Shown: positions 29,518 to 38,563 of the stretch, one piece after another
Layout of the letters: the number at the start of each line of letters is the position of its first letter
Numbering within the stretch: position 1 is the first letter of the stretch
From: a virus
DNA length: 49,283 bases
Virus record (IMG/VR): IMGVR_UViG_3300007276_000077
Coordinates: 1 to 49,283 of that record
Reading direction: 5' to 3' (one strand)
Position numbers and translations under genes: made by a program
The notes under the pieces: generated by a model
The model's input: the letters and a program-made list of their open reading frames with translations, nothing else
Told to the model about the DNA's origin: nothing
Databases searched by the model: none

Positions 29518-29546
29518 TTGCTATTCAGTAACTGCTGACTTATTCT
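29518..29546 (+). promoter_or_regulatory. Late promoter L1 (portal)
   Basis: TTGCTA (29518-29523), 17-base spacer, TATTCT (29541-29546). Operator CAGTAACTGCTGACTTA sits in the spacer. Confidence 0.7.
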
Positions 29547-29569
29547 AGGAACTGTAATTTGGAGTTATC

Positions 29570-31174
29570 ATGGCACGAGCGGTCACTAAATCTCAAGTCG
29601 AGACGGCGCAGGACGATGGTCTGCGTGCGTTCTACGATCGCCGTCATCCTGGCTATCAGGACGCGCTTGGACATTGGAACTTCCTGGATCTGTGCTACCG
29701 CGGCGGCCGTGAATGGTTTGCGACGAACATTTGGAAGTATCACAAAGAAGGCACCAAGGAATACGCAGATCGCCTCGATCGCGCATACCGTTTCAACCAC
29801 ACACGCGAAGTCGTGGAGCTGGTTCACAAGTATCTCTACAAGGCTGGCGTCACTCGCAATGAGGTTGACGCGCCTGACGAGGTCAAGAAATTCTGGAAAA
29901 ACGCAACCCTGAAGGGGTTAGGCGTCGATCAGATGATGCGGCAGAACTCTGTCGGCAACTCTATCGGTGGTCGGGTCGCAATCGTGATCGACAACAACAT
30001 CGTAACCGAGGTCATGACGGAAAGCGGCACAGCGCGCAAGCTGAGCAAGAAAGAGTCCGAAAAGCTGGGCGGCCGTGTTTATGGCTACGTTGTGCCGGTC
30101 AAAGATATTCTTGATTACGCCTTTGACGAAGATGGCGACGGAAATCTGCTTTGGATCAAATTGCGCGAGCTGGTTCGTGATGACTCAGATCCGATAAATT
30201 CAACCGGCGAATACGTCTCGCGCGTTCGGCTTTGGACACGCACGTCATGGCAGCTCTACGAAGAGATCGCCGACGGCAACGCAAACTCTGACAAAGCCAA
30301 GATGAATGTCAAACTGTATGACCAGGGTGATCACAACCTCGGCTTCGTGCCGGTCTACCTGTCCGATCACACAATCGGCGACGACCCGTATCACGCACCT
30401 GGGCTGATCGATGACATCGCCTATCTGGATCGCGCCGTTGCGAACTATCTCAGCTCGCTCGATGCGATCATTCAGGACCAGACATTCAGCCAGTTGGCTA
30501 TTCCGGCGCAGTCGGTTCAGCAGGGCGATGATATGTTCAAAAAAGTCATGGAGATGGGAACCAAGCGGATCTTCGTCTATGACGGCGGCGCTGGCTCTTC
30601 AGCTGTGCCTGTTTACCTGAGCCCGGACCCAAAACAAGCTGGCGTGATCCTTTCGGTGATCAGCAAGATTATCAACGAGATCTACCATACAATCGGTCTC
30701 GCCGGTGAGCGCACCAAGGAAGATAACTCTGTCGGTATCGACAACTCTTCCGGTGTGGCCAAGGCGTATGACTTTGAGCGGGTGAACTCGCTGCTACTGA
30801 CGAAGGCTCAGTCTTCCGAAGCGGTTGAGAACTGGATCGTGAACACTGTTTTGGCGTGGCATAAAAAGGCCCCACCAGCTGAGCCGCTGGTTGTTTACCC
30901 AACAACTTTCGACGTTATGCGCCTGATCGATGACTTGGTCACAGCGGAAGCGCTTGCAAAGGTCGAAGCACCAATTGAAGTGCGCCGTCTTCACATGCGC
31001 GGAACAGTTTCGAAACTCTTCCCGCAAATTTCGATCGAGGAGCGCAAGAAACTCGAAGCGTCCATCGACGATTGGCTCGAAGGCACAGATCAACTTCTTC
31101 CACCAACCGACTTTGGCGGGGCGCCCGTAGCGGCTCCTAACCGTCAGGGCTCGGTTACAGCAGATACAGAATAA
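29570..31174 (+). CDS. Portal protein
   Basis: 534 residues, placed between terL and the scaffold, the usual portal position and size. It has a helical N-terminal part (HTREVVELVHKYLYKAG), a beta-rich wing, SSLDAIIQDQTFSQLAIP and NEIYHTIGL near the stem/crown, and a long C-terminal helix region (EALAKVEAPIEVRRLHMRG). A dodecamer forms the DNA channel at one vertex. Called from pattern and synteny. Confidence 0.88.
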   Translation: MARAVTKSQVETAQDDGLRAFYDRRHPGYQDALGHWNFLDLCYRGGREWFATNIWKYHKEGTKEYADRLDRAYRFNHTREVVELVHKYLYKAGVTRNEVDAPDEVKKFWKNATLKGLGVDQMMRQNSVGNSIGGRVAIVIDNNIVTEVMTESGTARKLSKKESEKLGGRVYGYVVPVKDILDYAFDEDGDGNLLWIKLRELVRDDSDPINSTGEYVSRVRLWTRTSWQLYEEIADGNANSDKAKMNVKLYDQGDHNLGFVPVYLSDHTIGDDPYHAPGLIDDIAYLDRAVANYLSSLDAIIQDQTFSQLAIPAQSVQQGDDMFKKVMEMGTKRIFVYDGGAGSSAVPVYLSPDPKQAGVILSVISKIINEIYHTIGLAGERTKEDNSVGIDNSSGVAKAYDFERVNSLLLTKAQSSEAVENWIVNTVLAWHKKAPPAEPLVVYPTTFDVMRLIDDLVTAEALAKVEAPIEVRRLHMRGTVSKLFPQISIEERKKLEASIDDWLEGTDQLLPPTDFGGAPVAAPNRQGSVTADTE

Positions 31175-31290
31175 CAAGGTCGTAGCGAGAAACTGCACAA
31201 CGACCTGCCACAGAGTTCGGCCAAGATACCGGCCACACCGCGCATCACGCGCACAACAGAACGCCCGAGATACTGGGCAAGGAGAAGATC
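31175..31290. other. Portal-scaffold intergenic segment
   Basis: 116 bases with a short hairpin AGGTCGT/ACGACCT, several CGCGC steps and AAGGAGAAG as ribosome site of the next gene. No promoter seen. Confidence 0.4.
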
Positions 31291-32190
31291 ATGTTTAACT
31301 ACCGTAGTTCTATGGCATATGGCCAACGTCAAATCACATTCGATAAGCCAGGTGAAGGCAATCCTGGTGATGCGGCTGACGCAGCTGCAACCGAGGCGGC
31401 TGCTAAGGTCGCCGCAGATGCAGCAATCGCAAAAGCTGCCGCAGATGCAGCCGAAGCGAAAACCGCAGCCGATAAAGCCGCCGCAGATCTTGCCGCTGCC
31501 GAAGCTGCAAAGAAAGACGTTCCTCCTGCAACTGATGCGGAGAAGGCTGATCTTCTGCGCGAAGTTATGGACAAGAAGGCCAAGCTGAAAGAGGCGCAAG
31601 ATGCGCTGAAGCTTTTTGATGGCATCGACCCTGTAAAGGTGCGCGAGCTGCTCAAGAAAGAAGCTGACGCCGAAGTGGCCGCTGCCGAAGCGCGCGGCGA
31701 ATTTGACCGCGTCAAAGAAATGATGGCTACCGAACATACGAAGGACATGGACAAGCTTAAGGCTGACATGGAAGCGCTGCGCACAGTTGACGGCGAGAAG
31801 AACTCCCTGATCGACAAGCTCACACTGGGCAATGACTTCGGCACATCCTCGTTCATCAAAGAGAAGACGATTTTGTCCGTCGACAAAGCACGCAAGCTTT
31901 ACGGCGATCACTTCGAAGTCAAAGATGGTCGCACGGTTGCGTTCGACAAGCCTGTTGGCGCAGTCAACCGCACGATGTTTGTGGATAGCTCCGGCAACGC
32001 TCTGGCGTTCGACGAGGCGATTTCGCGCATCATCAATGCAGATCCGGACAAGGATACGATGGTTCGTGTTGATGCTCTACCAGGTGGTGGCTCACGCTCC
32101 GACCCGGGCAGCAAGTTGACGCCAAAGCCGGCAGATACCGGTTTACGCGGCGCATCACGTATCGCAGCTGCGATCAAAGGCGACTTCTAA
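31291..32190 (+). CDS. Scaffold-like protein
   Basis: 299 residues: Ala/Lys/Asp-rich low complexity (about 25-85), a long coiled coil (about 85-165) and a C-terminal domain (about 170-299) with SSFIKEKTILSVDKARKLYG. This is the look of phage scaffolding proteins that guide capsid assembly and leave before packaging. Located between portal and capsid genes. AAGGAGAAG ribosome site. Confidence 0.85.
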   Translation: MFNYRSSMAYGQRQITFDKPGEGNPGDAADAAATEAAAKVAADAAIAKAAADAAEAKTAADKAAADLAAAEAAKKDVPPATDAEKADLLREVMDKKAKLKEAQDALKLFDGIDPVKVRELLKKEADAEVAAAEARGEFDRVKEMMATEHTKDMDKLKADMEALRTVDGEKNSLIDKLTLGNDFGTSSFIKEKTILSVDKARKLYGDHFEVKDGRTVAFDKPVGAVNRTMFVDSSGNALAFDEAISRIINADPDKDTMVRVDALPGGGSRSDPGSKLTPKPADTGLRGASRIAAAIKGDF

Positions 32191-32218
32191 AACCTCAACG
32201 GTTTATTACGATTGCTAA

Positions 32219-32249
32219 AAAGCGGGGGCATCTGAATGGTGTCTCCGCT
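32219..32249 (+). repeat. GU-tolerant hairpin before the capsid promoter
   Basis: AGCGGGGGCAT pairs with GTGTCTCCGCT when G-U pairs are allowed. A weak T run follows later (TTTATTTTTC); possible partial terminator. Confidence 0.4.
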
Positions 32250-32299
32250 ATAAAATAAGCTGTTGTTTATTTTTCTTCTTGAGCTTCTGGTCCTAAGTG

Positions 32300-32328
32300 T
32301 GGTAAATAAGTCACAACTGACTTACTCA
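32300..32328 (+). promoter_or_regulatory. Late promoter L2 (major capsid)
   Basis: TGGTAA, 17-base spacer, TACTCA. Spacer operator AAGTCA-CAAC-TGACTT (32308-32323) has perfect 6-bp inverted arms. Confidence 0.65.
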
Positions 32329-32349
32329 GATGATCTTAAGGAGACACTG

Positions 32350-33252
32350 ATGCCACTTTTGGAAGCCGAAGCCCTAAAGCTGTCTATGGAAGACCGCCAG
32401 CGTGGCGTTATTGAAGAGATCATCGACAAAGATGAGCTTTTCGCCCTTTTCCCTTTTACACAAGCAACTGACCTGACCTACAGCTACGTCCGTGAAAAGA
32501 CTGCTGCTGGTGGCGCATGGTTCTCTGCTTACGAAACTCTCGAAGAGAGCGCGTCCGAGTTCGACCCTGTGAACGTTACGCTGAAGCGTATCGCTGGTCA
32601 GGTCGACATCGACAACTTCCAAGCGGAAGTCCAATCTGGTCTGAACGATCAGGTTGCTATTCAGTTGGCGCAAAAAGCCAAAGGTATGGGTCGTCAATTC
32701 CGCGCCGCTCTGGTCAATGGCGACTCCGCTGTAGATGTCAAAACTTTTGACGGTTTGAAGAAGCTGACACCAGCCGCTCAGACACTCTACACCGGCGTAA
32801 ACGGCGGTCCAGTTTCTTTCTCGATGCTCGATGAGCTGAAAGATGCCGTGAAACTTGGCGCTGATGCATTCATGATGCGTCAAGGCACATGGCGTGCAAT
32901 CCGCGAACTGAACCGCGCAATGGGCGGTAACATGGCGGATCACATCATGTTGAACAACTTCGGCATGCCGGTTAAAGCGTTCGATGGCACACCTGTCATC
33001 ATCAACGACTTCCTGCCTATCGACGAAGTTCGTGGCACAGAAACAGCATCAACTTCGATCTACGCACTGCGTTTGAACGAAGTCGACGGTTTCCACGGTC
33101 TCTTCGGCGGTCCTGCTGCTGGTTTCCGGATGGAAAAAGTCGGCCTGCTTGAGACCAAAGACGCGACACGCTGGCGGATGAAGTGGTATGTTGCTGCTGC
33201 TCTGAAAGCGACACATGCTGTATCCCGCCTTGGTGGTGTTACGAACATCTAA
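32350..33252 (+). CDS. Major capsid protein (HK97-fold likely)
   Basis: 300 residues from ATG 32350 with SD AAGGAGAC; an in-frame start at 32263 would begin with a hydrophobic stretch inside the promoter region and is rejected. SYVREKTAAGGAWFSAYETL, a beta-rich P domain and GTPVIINDFLPIDEVRG, a typical A-domain strand-loop of HK97-type capsids. Position after the scaffold and its own promoter and terminator support the call. Confidence 0.9.
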   Translation: MPLLEAEALKLSMEDRQRGVIEEIIDKDELFALFPFTQATDLTYSYVREKTAAGGAWFSAYETLEESASEFDPVNVTLKRIAGQVDIDNFQAEVQSGLNDQVAIQLAQKAKGMGRQFRAALVNGDSAVDVKTFDGLKKLTPAAQTLYTGVNGGPVSFSMLDELKDAVKLGADAFMMRQGTWRAIRELNRAMGGNMADHIMLNNFGMPVKAFDGTPVIINDFLPIDEVRGTETASTSIYALRLNEVDGFHGLFGGPAAGFRMEKVGLLETKDATRWRMKWYVAAALKATHAVSRLGGVTNI

Positions 33253-33253
33253 C

Positions 33254-33282
33254 TTGTCAGTAAGTCCTGACTGATCTATGAT
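33254..33282 (+). promoter_or_regulatory. Late promoter L3 overlapping a terminator
   Basis: TTGTCA (33254-33259), 17-base spacer with AGTAAGTCCTGACTGAT, and TATGAT (33277-33282). Transcription would start inside the terminator stem that follows. Confidence 0.72.
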
Positions 33283-33284
33283 GA

Positions 33285-33309
33285 GGGGCGGGTCACACCG
33301 CCCCTTTTT
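33285..33309 (+). terminator. Rho-independent terminator after the capsid gene
   Basis: 7-bp arms GGGGCGG / CCGCCCC, loop GTCACA, then TTTTT. Confidence 0.9.
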
Positions 33310-33322
33310 CGTTTGAGGTAGC

Positions 33323-33577
33323 ATGAAGCATATCGAAATCTACGGACAAGCAGATACGCCCCGCATGTTAGAGGCGGAATCCTTCTGTTTGAGGGCCGGA
33401 TACGCTCATGTTCTTCGAAACACGCGCGGCGACGATCATAACTTTCAAGAGTTTATGCGGCGCTCACCGCGAATGGGTTCGTTCCCACAAATCTTTATCG
33501 GCTCTGAAAAGATCGGCTCGCTGCGCGATCTTCAAAATCTTGAGTCTTACATTGTGCAGCAGAAAATCAACGGATAA
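33323..33577 (+). CDS. Glutaredoxin-fold protein lacking both active-site cysteines
   Basis: 84 residues. It keeps the glutaredoxin shape: strand IEIYGQ, then ADTPRM where active members have DCPxC, and a cis-Pro segment SFPQIFIGSEKIGSLRDL (53-70). The two expected cysteines are Thr12 and Met15. A redox role is therefore unlikely. Its place between capsid and connector genes suggests a structural or assembly use of the fold, possibly derived from a relative of the enzyme at the left window edge. Confidence 0.75.
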   Translation: MKHIEIYGQADTPRMLEAESFCLRAGYAHVLRNTRGDDHNFQEFMRRSPRMGSFPQIFIGSEKIGSLRDLQNLESYIVQQKING

Positions 33578-33580
33578 ATT

Positions 33581-34333
33581 ATGGATCACAAGCACCTCAA
33601 GTTCAACAACACCACTCATACCAATTTCGATGGAAACATCGGCGTTCATACCTTCAAGGGTGGTGTTTCGGTAGAAAAGATTTCTCGCGTCGAACGCGAC
33701 CGTCTTTCTGCGGCTATGAACTTTCACGAAATCAATGAAGACGGCTCATCCCACCCCGCTGGCCCAGCTTATCGTCTGGTTGCAGAGGCCGCCACACGCG
33801 CGCCAGTTCTCGTAGACCTGGAGCGCCAGACCGAGATGGGAAAAGCGGCTGAAGTGATCAAGATGTCGCAGGAAACCTCTTTCAATCCGCCAATCTACAC
33901 ATACGAAGAGCTTACAGCTATCGCTGATAAGAGCGGCATCACTGGTATTCGCGAAGTTGCAATTCATTGGAACGTCAAACACCGCGCGCTGGTCGTTCTA
34001 ATCCAGATGATCTTGGACTCGCAGCAGCTCTTCGAAGAGGCAAAGCAGTCTCGCGTTGACGCGAAAGCGGCACAGGAGGCGGAGAAGGCAAAGGTCAACG
34101 CGCCGGCGATTGACTCGACGACCGCTGCACGATTGGCCAAAGAACTCAACGACGCCGAAGATGCCGCAGCTGACGCGGATCTGGTGCAGCCGGTTGGCGA
34201 TGTCCAGACGGAAGTCGAGAATGTGGATATCCTGGCAGCAGCTGTGTCTGGCGATCTGGGCGCCGCGCTCGTTGAACCAACCGATGTCGAAACTGTTGAG
34301 CCTGCGGTCGTCACTCCGGCCGAGGTGAAGTAA
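33581..34333 (+). CDS. Virion-module protein, unknown
   Basis: 250 residues. Mixed alpha/beta in the first 150 (GNIGVHTFKGGVSVEKISRV, PPIYTYEELTAIADKSGITG), then a low-complexity acidic helix and tail (AKAAQEAEKAKVNA). Head-decoration or connector role is possible from position. No family recognised. Confidence 0.65.
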   Translation: MDHKHLKFNNTTHTNFDGNIGVHTFKGGVSVEKISRVERDRLSAAMNFHEINEDGSSHPAGPAYRLVAEAATRAPVLVDLERQTEMGKAAEVIKMSQETSFNPPIYTYEELTAIADKSGITGIREVAIHWNVKHRALVVLIQMILDSQQLFEEAKQSRVDAKAAQEAEKAKVNAPAIDSTTAARLAKELNDAEDAAADADLVQPVGDVQTEVENVDILAAAVSGDLGAALVEPTDVETVEPAVVTPAEVK

Positions 34334-34334
34334 G

Positions 34335-35129
34335 ATGACAACTGGGTTGAAATTTTATCCTGAGAACTTCACCGTCGAGGTCGTCGTCCCGTTTGTCGAT
34401 CTAAACGGTGCGACATTCGTGCCAACCGCGATATCAGCACAGCTGTTCAACGGCGAAGACGAATTGCTGGAGGTTTTCGACCCAGTTGTCTTTAATATCG
34501 CCGATGTATCGGCAACGATCACAGTCTTGCCGATGTATAACCAGATCATGGGTGGCACGCGCGAGGCGCGTATTCTTCGGGTCACGCTCACTTCGGCGCT
34601 TGGAGATATCACTAAGAATTTAAGCTACGTCATTGAGACAGACCAACGCTTAGTCACGATGACAAACACCTTTCAGTCATATGAGGCCGCTGAGATCCTG
34701 GCTCTGGATACGGTCAACGCGTTTGGATGGAAGGATGCGGACGAAGAGGCGCGAAAAGTCGCCCTGGCCGACGCGTATCGGCGTTTGACCAATATCCCAA
34801 TGACATACGGCATCAAGAACATAGATGGTGTCGTTGTTCAGGATTACGTGATCGAGCGCGATGAATGGATAGAGATCAACTCCGACGTCTTTGCGGCATT
34901 TCCTACCCACTTCAAACGCGCGCTGCGCTTGGCTCAGGTTGTAGAAGCGGCCGAGTTGCTTTCGGGTGACGAGATCGCAGCAAAGCGCCGGTCCGGTGTT
35001 ATCACCGAAACGATCGGTGAAAGCTCTTTGACCTTGCAGAGTGGCGGTGTTGATTACGGTATCAGCGCTATGACGCGCACCGCGCTGGCTGGGTATCTGC
35101 ATTTCAATATGCGGATTGCGAGAGCGTAA
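34335..35129 (+). CDS. Head-tail connector-like protein
   Basis: 264 residues: beta-rich N-terminal domain (FTVEVVVPFVDLNGATFVPT), then helical C-terminal half (EEARKVALADAYRRLTNIPM, FPTHFKRALRLAQVVEAAEL) like head-tail adaptor proteins. One base after the previous stop. Call rests mainly on position and helical pattern. Confidence 0.6.
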   Translation: MTTGLKFYPENFTVEVVVPFVDLNGATFVPTAISAQLFNGEDELLEVFDPVVFNIADVSATITVLPMYNQIMGGTREARILRVTLTSALGDITKNLSYVIETDQRLVTMTNTFQSYEAAEILALDTVNAFGWKDADEEARKVALADAYRRLTNIPMTYGIKNIDGVVVQDYVIERDEWIEINSDVFAAFPTHFKRALRLAQVVEAAELLSGDEIAAKRRSGVITETIGESSLTLQSGGVDYGISAMTRTALAGYLHFNMRIARA

Positions 35130-35130
35130 C

Positions 35131-35874
35131 ATGATCAACGAAATCGCCTATGCCGCACAAAGTCGCTACGCCACCCTAATCGATGGCTGGCGTTCGATCT
35201 TTACCGCAGAGTTGATGTCGTCCGACTTCTCGGCATCAGCGACGCGCGCCCGTGTTGGTCGGCGAGCCTGGGCGATGGCGTTTGATCTTTACTACAAAGG
35301 CGAGCGCAAGTTGATTGCGGAAGAGATAAGCCGTGTCTCAGAAACAGCTCAGGGAGCGCTTCTTAGTGTTTTGACTGACACACAGCGCAAAACAGTGAAG
35401 GACGCGCTGATACAGCACCAGAATGCGTCTGTCGCGTATTTGAACGTCGAGATTGAGATGCTTGTGCGTCTTGATGTCGTCACCCTGAAGCAACGCTTCA
35501 TGGAAAGCGTCATCGACATAGAACGGCGGTCGCGTCTTCGTGGTATTCCAAAGCAGCAAGCGTTGATCGAAATCGAAATGACACGGCCACAAATCGGCCG
35601 CCGTGATAGCGCAGGCCGCCTGTTCAGCTCTGATATTGTCGCACGCAACGCTTGGCGGCTCACACTGCTGGGTATTCAGAACGAGATTGTTCTACAGGTC
35701 GCAACTGCACTGGGCGCGCGCCGAGTGAAGATTATGAAACCAGATCGCGCCGGTCCGGTTCTGCAAGGACACGTCTCTCTTGATGGCTTAACCGACGGGC
35801 TCGACTTTGAAACTGCGCGGCGCCAGTTCTTTCACCCCAATTCAAATGCCTATTTGGAGATCGAAAATGTTTAG
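35131..35874 (+). CDS. Virion morphogenesis protein, unknown
   Basis: 247 residues from ATG 35131, one base after the previous stop. Helical throughout with Arg-rich segments (SVIDIERRSRLRGIPKQQAL). A minor head protein is possible. It ends in TAG, which overlaps the next start region. Confidence 0.65.
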   Translation: MINEIAYAAQSRYATLIDGWRSIFTAELMSSDFSASATRARVGRRAWAMAFDLYYKGERKLIAEEISRVSETAQGALLSVLTDTQRKTVKDALIQHQNASVAYLNVEIEMLVRLDVVTLKQRFMESVIDIERRSRLRGIPKQQALIEIEMTRPQIGRRDSAGRLFSSDIVARNAWRLTLLGIQNEIVLQVATALGARRVKIMKPDRAGPVLQGHVSLDGLTDGLDFETARRQFFHPNSNAYLEIENV

Positions 35875-36211
35875 ACCGAACTCAATGGGTATATTGCGCT
35901 CAATTGAAAGCCGTGACGTGCATGGTCGCGAGAACTGGGGCGTGGAGAGATCTTGTGCGTTCGCGCCGGTCAATCTGAACGTCCGCACGCAGAAGACGAC
36001 CGTGCGTGCGGACAGCTCTGCTTCGCGCGGATCTGCGGATGAGAAGGTTTCGGATCGCGCGAAGATCTTGGTTGGAAAAGCGACAAGCATAAAAATCTCT
36101 GACAACTTCTATTTTGACGGTATCTCCTATGAGGTCGTCTCTGTGCATTACCGCCGGTCTGTCACCGGAAGGGTCGACCATATTGAATGCGGCTTGGCGC
36201 TGTTGCCGTGA
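35867..36211 (+). CDS. Head closure / stopper-like protein
   Basis: 114 residues from ATG 35867, SD GGAG; overlaps the previous gene by 8 bases. Beta-rich with the segment ISDNFYFDGISYEVVSVHYR, which looks like small head-closure barrels (SPP1 gp16 type). Position between adaptor and tail completion genes supports this. Confidence 0.6.
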   Translation: MFRPNSMGILRSIESRDVHGRENWGVERSCAFAPVNLNVRTQKTTVRADSSASRGSADEKVSDRAKILVGKATSIKISDNFYFDGISYEVVSVHYRRSVTGRVDHIECGLALLP

Positions 36212-36678
36212 AAATGTCCTTCAAGGCATCTGGTGTCGGCCGTGTCGCAGCTGAGCTACGTCAGGTTGCCGAGCGCACCTCTGACGGCGCCCGGGGCCAG
36301 ATGAAGCGCGCCGCGGCTCGTATCGTAGACCGCGCACAAATCTATGTGCCTGAAGACACGACGGCTCTGCGCGAGTCTATCCGGATCGAGAAGACATATG
36401 AGGGCAGGGGGCGCCTGGCGATCGATGTCGTTGCAGGTAACGCGACCGCGATCATGGAGAGCGGTAAGCTTATCAACCTCGATCAATACGCCTGGATTAT
36501 TCATGAGCGCTACTCGCAGTTCAAGCCAGGGCGCCGCACGCGCGAAAAGATGTCAGAAAACCCGACCGCGCAGATTGGCGAAGGATTTATGACGCGCGCC
36601 TATGAGGATGAAGAAGAACGCCTTGAGCGTCAGATGGTTGAAACGGTCACAAATATCATTCGGAGCATTATGGTATGA
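36208..36678 (+). CDS. HK97 gp10-like tail completion protein
   Basis: 156 residues from GTG 36208 (GTGA overlap with the previous stop); ATG 36214 is an alternative. RVAAELRQVAERTSDGARGQ, AARIVDRAQIYVPEDTTALR.S and GEGFMTRAYEDEEE follow the HK97 gp10 pattern (helix, Pro-x-x-T-x-x-L-R-x-S, C-terminal helix). Joins tail to head. Confidence 0.8.
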   Translation: MKMSFKASGVGRVAAELRQVAERTSDGARGQMKRAAARIVDRAQIYVPEDTTALRESIRIEKTYEGRGRLAIDVVAGNATAIMESGKLINLDQYAWIIHERYSQFKPGRRTREKMSENPTAQIGEGFMTRAYEDEEERLERQMVETVTNIIRSIMV

Positions 36679-37097
36679 TTTACGATATTCTTGAGCAAAA
36701 GATTACAACGAGCTGGGCGGATCTGACCCCGGGCGTGAGCCTGTTTCGACACATGCTTCCTTCGGAGTGTGATTTCGGTGTGATGACACGCGGTCCGTCG
36801 GCGGGCGTCGTCATCGATGAATACATTCCTGGTTGGTATAAGACAGATATTCAGGTCGTCACGCGGCATACCGATCCTGTGAAGGGTTACAATCTTGCGA
36901 GCCAAATCGCACGGGCGCTGAAGGTTGAAGCGGAGGAGGTCTATCCTCCATCTGAGGAGCGCGACAGGACCGTCATCAAGGTCTTTCAGGCGAAAACATT
37001 GCCTATCCAGTTTCCCCGACTGGAAGGTAACGGTTACGAATTTTCGCAACACTTTCTGGCGTGCTTCAGTTTTGAATCCATTGACCGCAATTTGTAA
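36675..37097 (+). CDS. Tail terminator-like protein
   Basis: 140 residues, start overlapping the previous stop. Order, size and pattern (MIYDILEQKITTSWADLTPG; KVFQAKTLPIQFPRLEGNGY; SQHFLACFSFE) fit a lambda gpU / minor capsid-type tail terminator, which caps the tail tube. Confidence 0.7.
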   Translation: MIYDILEQKITTSWADLTPGVSLFRHMLPSECDFGVMTRGPSAGVVIDEYIPGWYKTDIQVVTRHTDPVKGYNLASQIARALKVEAEEVYPPSEERDRTVIKVFQAKTLPIQFPRLEGNGYEFSQHFLACFSFESIDRNL

Positions 37098-37120
37098 ATA
37101 TGTTAGCACTTACTTACTAA
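37092..37120 (+). promoter_or_regulatory. Late promoter L4
   Basis: TTGTAA (37092-37097), 17-base spacer, TACTAA (37115-37120). Operator in reverse orientation (TTAGCACTTACTTACTAA). Confidence 0.7.
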
Positions 37121-37135
37121 TTTTCAGAGGGCATT

Positions 37136-37456
37136 ATGGCGTTCAAACAGGGTGACACTTTCGATTTTGCCGGGACCGCCGCACTTGTTGTGAACGGTAA
37201 GCCTCTTATTGACATGACGGGATGGACAGCGATCTCTCAAGTGAGAACGAAGAGTGACGCTTTGATTGCAGACCTCACAGTTGAGTGGTTGGATATTACG
37301 AAATCCAGCATCAGGGTTTTTATGAATGGCTCCACACAAGCTTGGCCGCCCGAGACCTTAAATATCGATGTTCAGTTTACGTCTCCATCTGGTGGTGTTG
37401 TTTCCACAGAGACATCTCAGATCAATGTTGGTCGAGACGTGTCGAGAAATGCTTAA
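37136..37456 (+). CDS. Hypothetical virion protein
   Basis: 106-residue beta-rich protein (DTFDFAGTAALVVNGKPLID). AGAGGGC ribosome site. Small Ig-like or baseplate-type domain possible; no family certain. Confidence 0.6.
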   Translation: MAFKQGDTFDFAGTAALVVNGKPLIDMTGWTAISQVRTKSDALIADLTVEWLDITKSSIRVFMNGSTQAWPPETLNIDVQFTSPSGGVVSTETSQINVGRDVSRNA

Positions 37457-37661
37457 TCTTAAACCCGTCACATCAGTTTCTGTCACTTTAGAGGCAACAA
37501 TCACCGGCTCTCTTTCCCTGGTTAGCAGTAGCAGCGTCAGCCTTATTTTGAAAAAGGCAGGGACGGGGATTTTGAAGTTTGGTGCGGCGGACACGACTAT
37601 AAGCGCAGCTCTGTATCCGTTTGTCAGTGGCGGCGGCGATCTTCTGATTACGGAGTGGTGA
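37449..37661 (+). CDS. Hypothetical beta-rich protein
   Basis: 70 residues from ATG 37449, overlapping the previous stop. Repeated strands with Ser/Thr/Val (VTSVSVTLEATITGSLSLVS). Probably a small surface or fibre-associated protein. Confidence 0.55.
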   Translation: MLNLKPVTSVSVTLEATITGSLSLVSSSSVSLILKKAGTGILKFGAADTTISAALYPFVSGGGDLLITEW

Positions 37662-37662
37662 C

Positions 37663-38010
37663 GTGCCGAGATACAATATCGCGAAGACGGCCGCGCTGCC
37701 TGAAGTTTTCACGCCAAACACTCTCTACCTTGTCAAGCGAGACTCTGGTTTCGACTTCTACGTTTCGGACAACGATGGAGTAGGCGTTCGGCCAATAAAT
37801 GCCGAGCCTGACGTAGATCCCGGCGCGTCAACATTTTCCTATAACGCGGATGCCCTTTCTCGAGTGAATTTCGAGAACGGCGATAGTAAGGTTTTCACAT
37901 ACATTGACGACTTGCTCATGTCTGTGACCAGCGCGACCTCAAGTGGTGTCATTGTGACATCATTTGAATACGACACCGATGGGGTTCTCGTCGGTATATC
38001 TAAGGCATAA
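37663..38010 (+). CDS. Hypothetical protein with YD-like strands
   Basis: 115 residues, GTG start one base after the previous stop. LYLVKRDSGFDFYVSDNDGV then strands (SYNADALSRVNFENGDSKVF, SFEYDTDGVLVGI) resembling short YD/RHS-type repeats. Virion surface role likely from place. Confidence 0.55.
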   Translation: MPRYNIAKTAALPEVFTPNTLYLVKRDSGFDFYVSDNDGVGVRPINAEPDVDPGASTFSYNADALSRVNFENGDSKVFTYIDDLLMSVTSATSSGVIVTSFEYDTDGVLVGISKA

Positions 38011-38020
38011 GAGGAAAAAA

Positions 38021-38545
38021 ATGCCCCACAAATCTATCGTAAATAAGCTGCTCATTACCGCAGCCGACGCAGGTATTTCCACAAACGGCACCTACGATCT
38101 TTTCGTTTCGCCTACTTTCAATGCGCCAAGTGACTACGCGGCCGGCGATGCAAGTCTTGAGCTTGTTATCTTGTATGAGGACAACCTTCCGGACCCTGAG
38201 CAAGTTGTTGCAAAATACTCCCTATCTGCCATTCTTGAAACAGCAGATGGCGTTGGTAACTGGAACCCTTTTCATTACCAATTTCGTCCTTTCGTAAAGG
38301 CAGAAAGCGGCAACCGTTTCATCATTCAGCTGAGCCCGAACACGTTGATTTTCGATCAAGGTGTTCCTATTGACATCTTTGACGGCGTTCGCACGATCGC
38401 TTCGGAATGCCCAAAAGCAGGCCGCATGCCTGACGGCTTCCGTCTTCGCGTATTTGTGAATGAATTTGGCATGAACGTTGACGGCACGCCGTCAATTAGT
38501 TCATTCCAAAGCGTTGTTCTGACTTCGTCTTTCCGCACGTTCTAA
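38021..38545 (+). CDS. Structural protein, unknown
   Basis: 174 residues from ATG 38021 after GAGGA. Beta-rich (KSIVNKLLITAADAGISTNG; FHYQFRPFVKAESGNRFIIQ). Sits among surface-type proteins and before the large 523-residue protein; function unknown. Confidence 0.65.
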   Translation: MPHKSIVNKLLITAADAGISTNGTYDLFVSPTFNAPSDYAAGDASLELVILYEDNLPDPEQVVAKYSLSAILETADGVGNWNPFHYQFRPFVKAESGNRFIIQLSPNTLIFDQGVPIDIFDGVRTIASECPKAGRMPDGFRLRVFVNEFGMNVDGTPSISSFQSVVLTSSFRTF

Positions 38546-38563
38546 ACCTAGAAGGGTCTTGTT

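Noticed and set aside
32263-32349. Longer N-terminus of the major capsid protein
   Set aside because: It would translate the late promoter and operator; ATG 32350 has a strong ribosome site.
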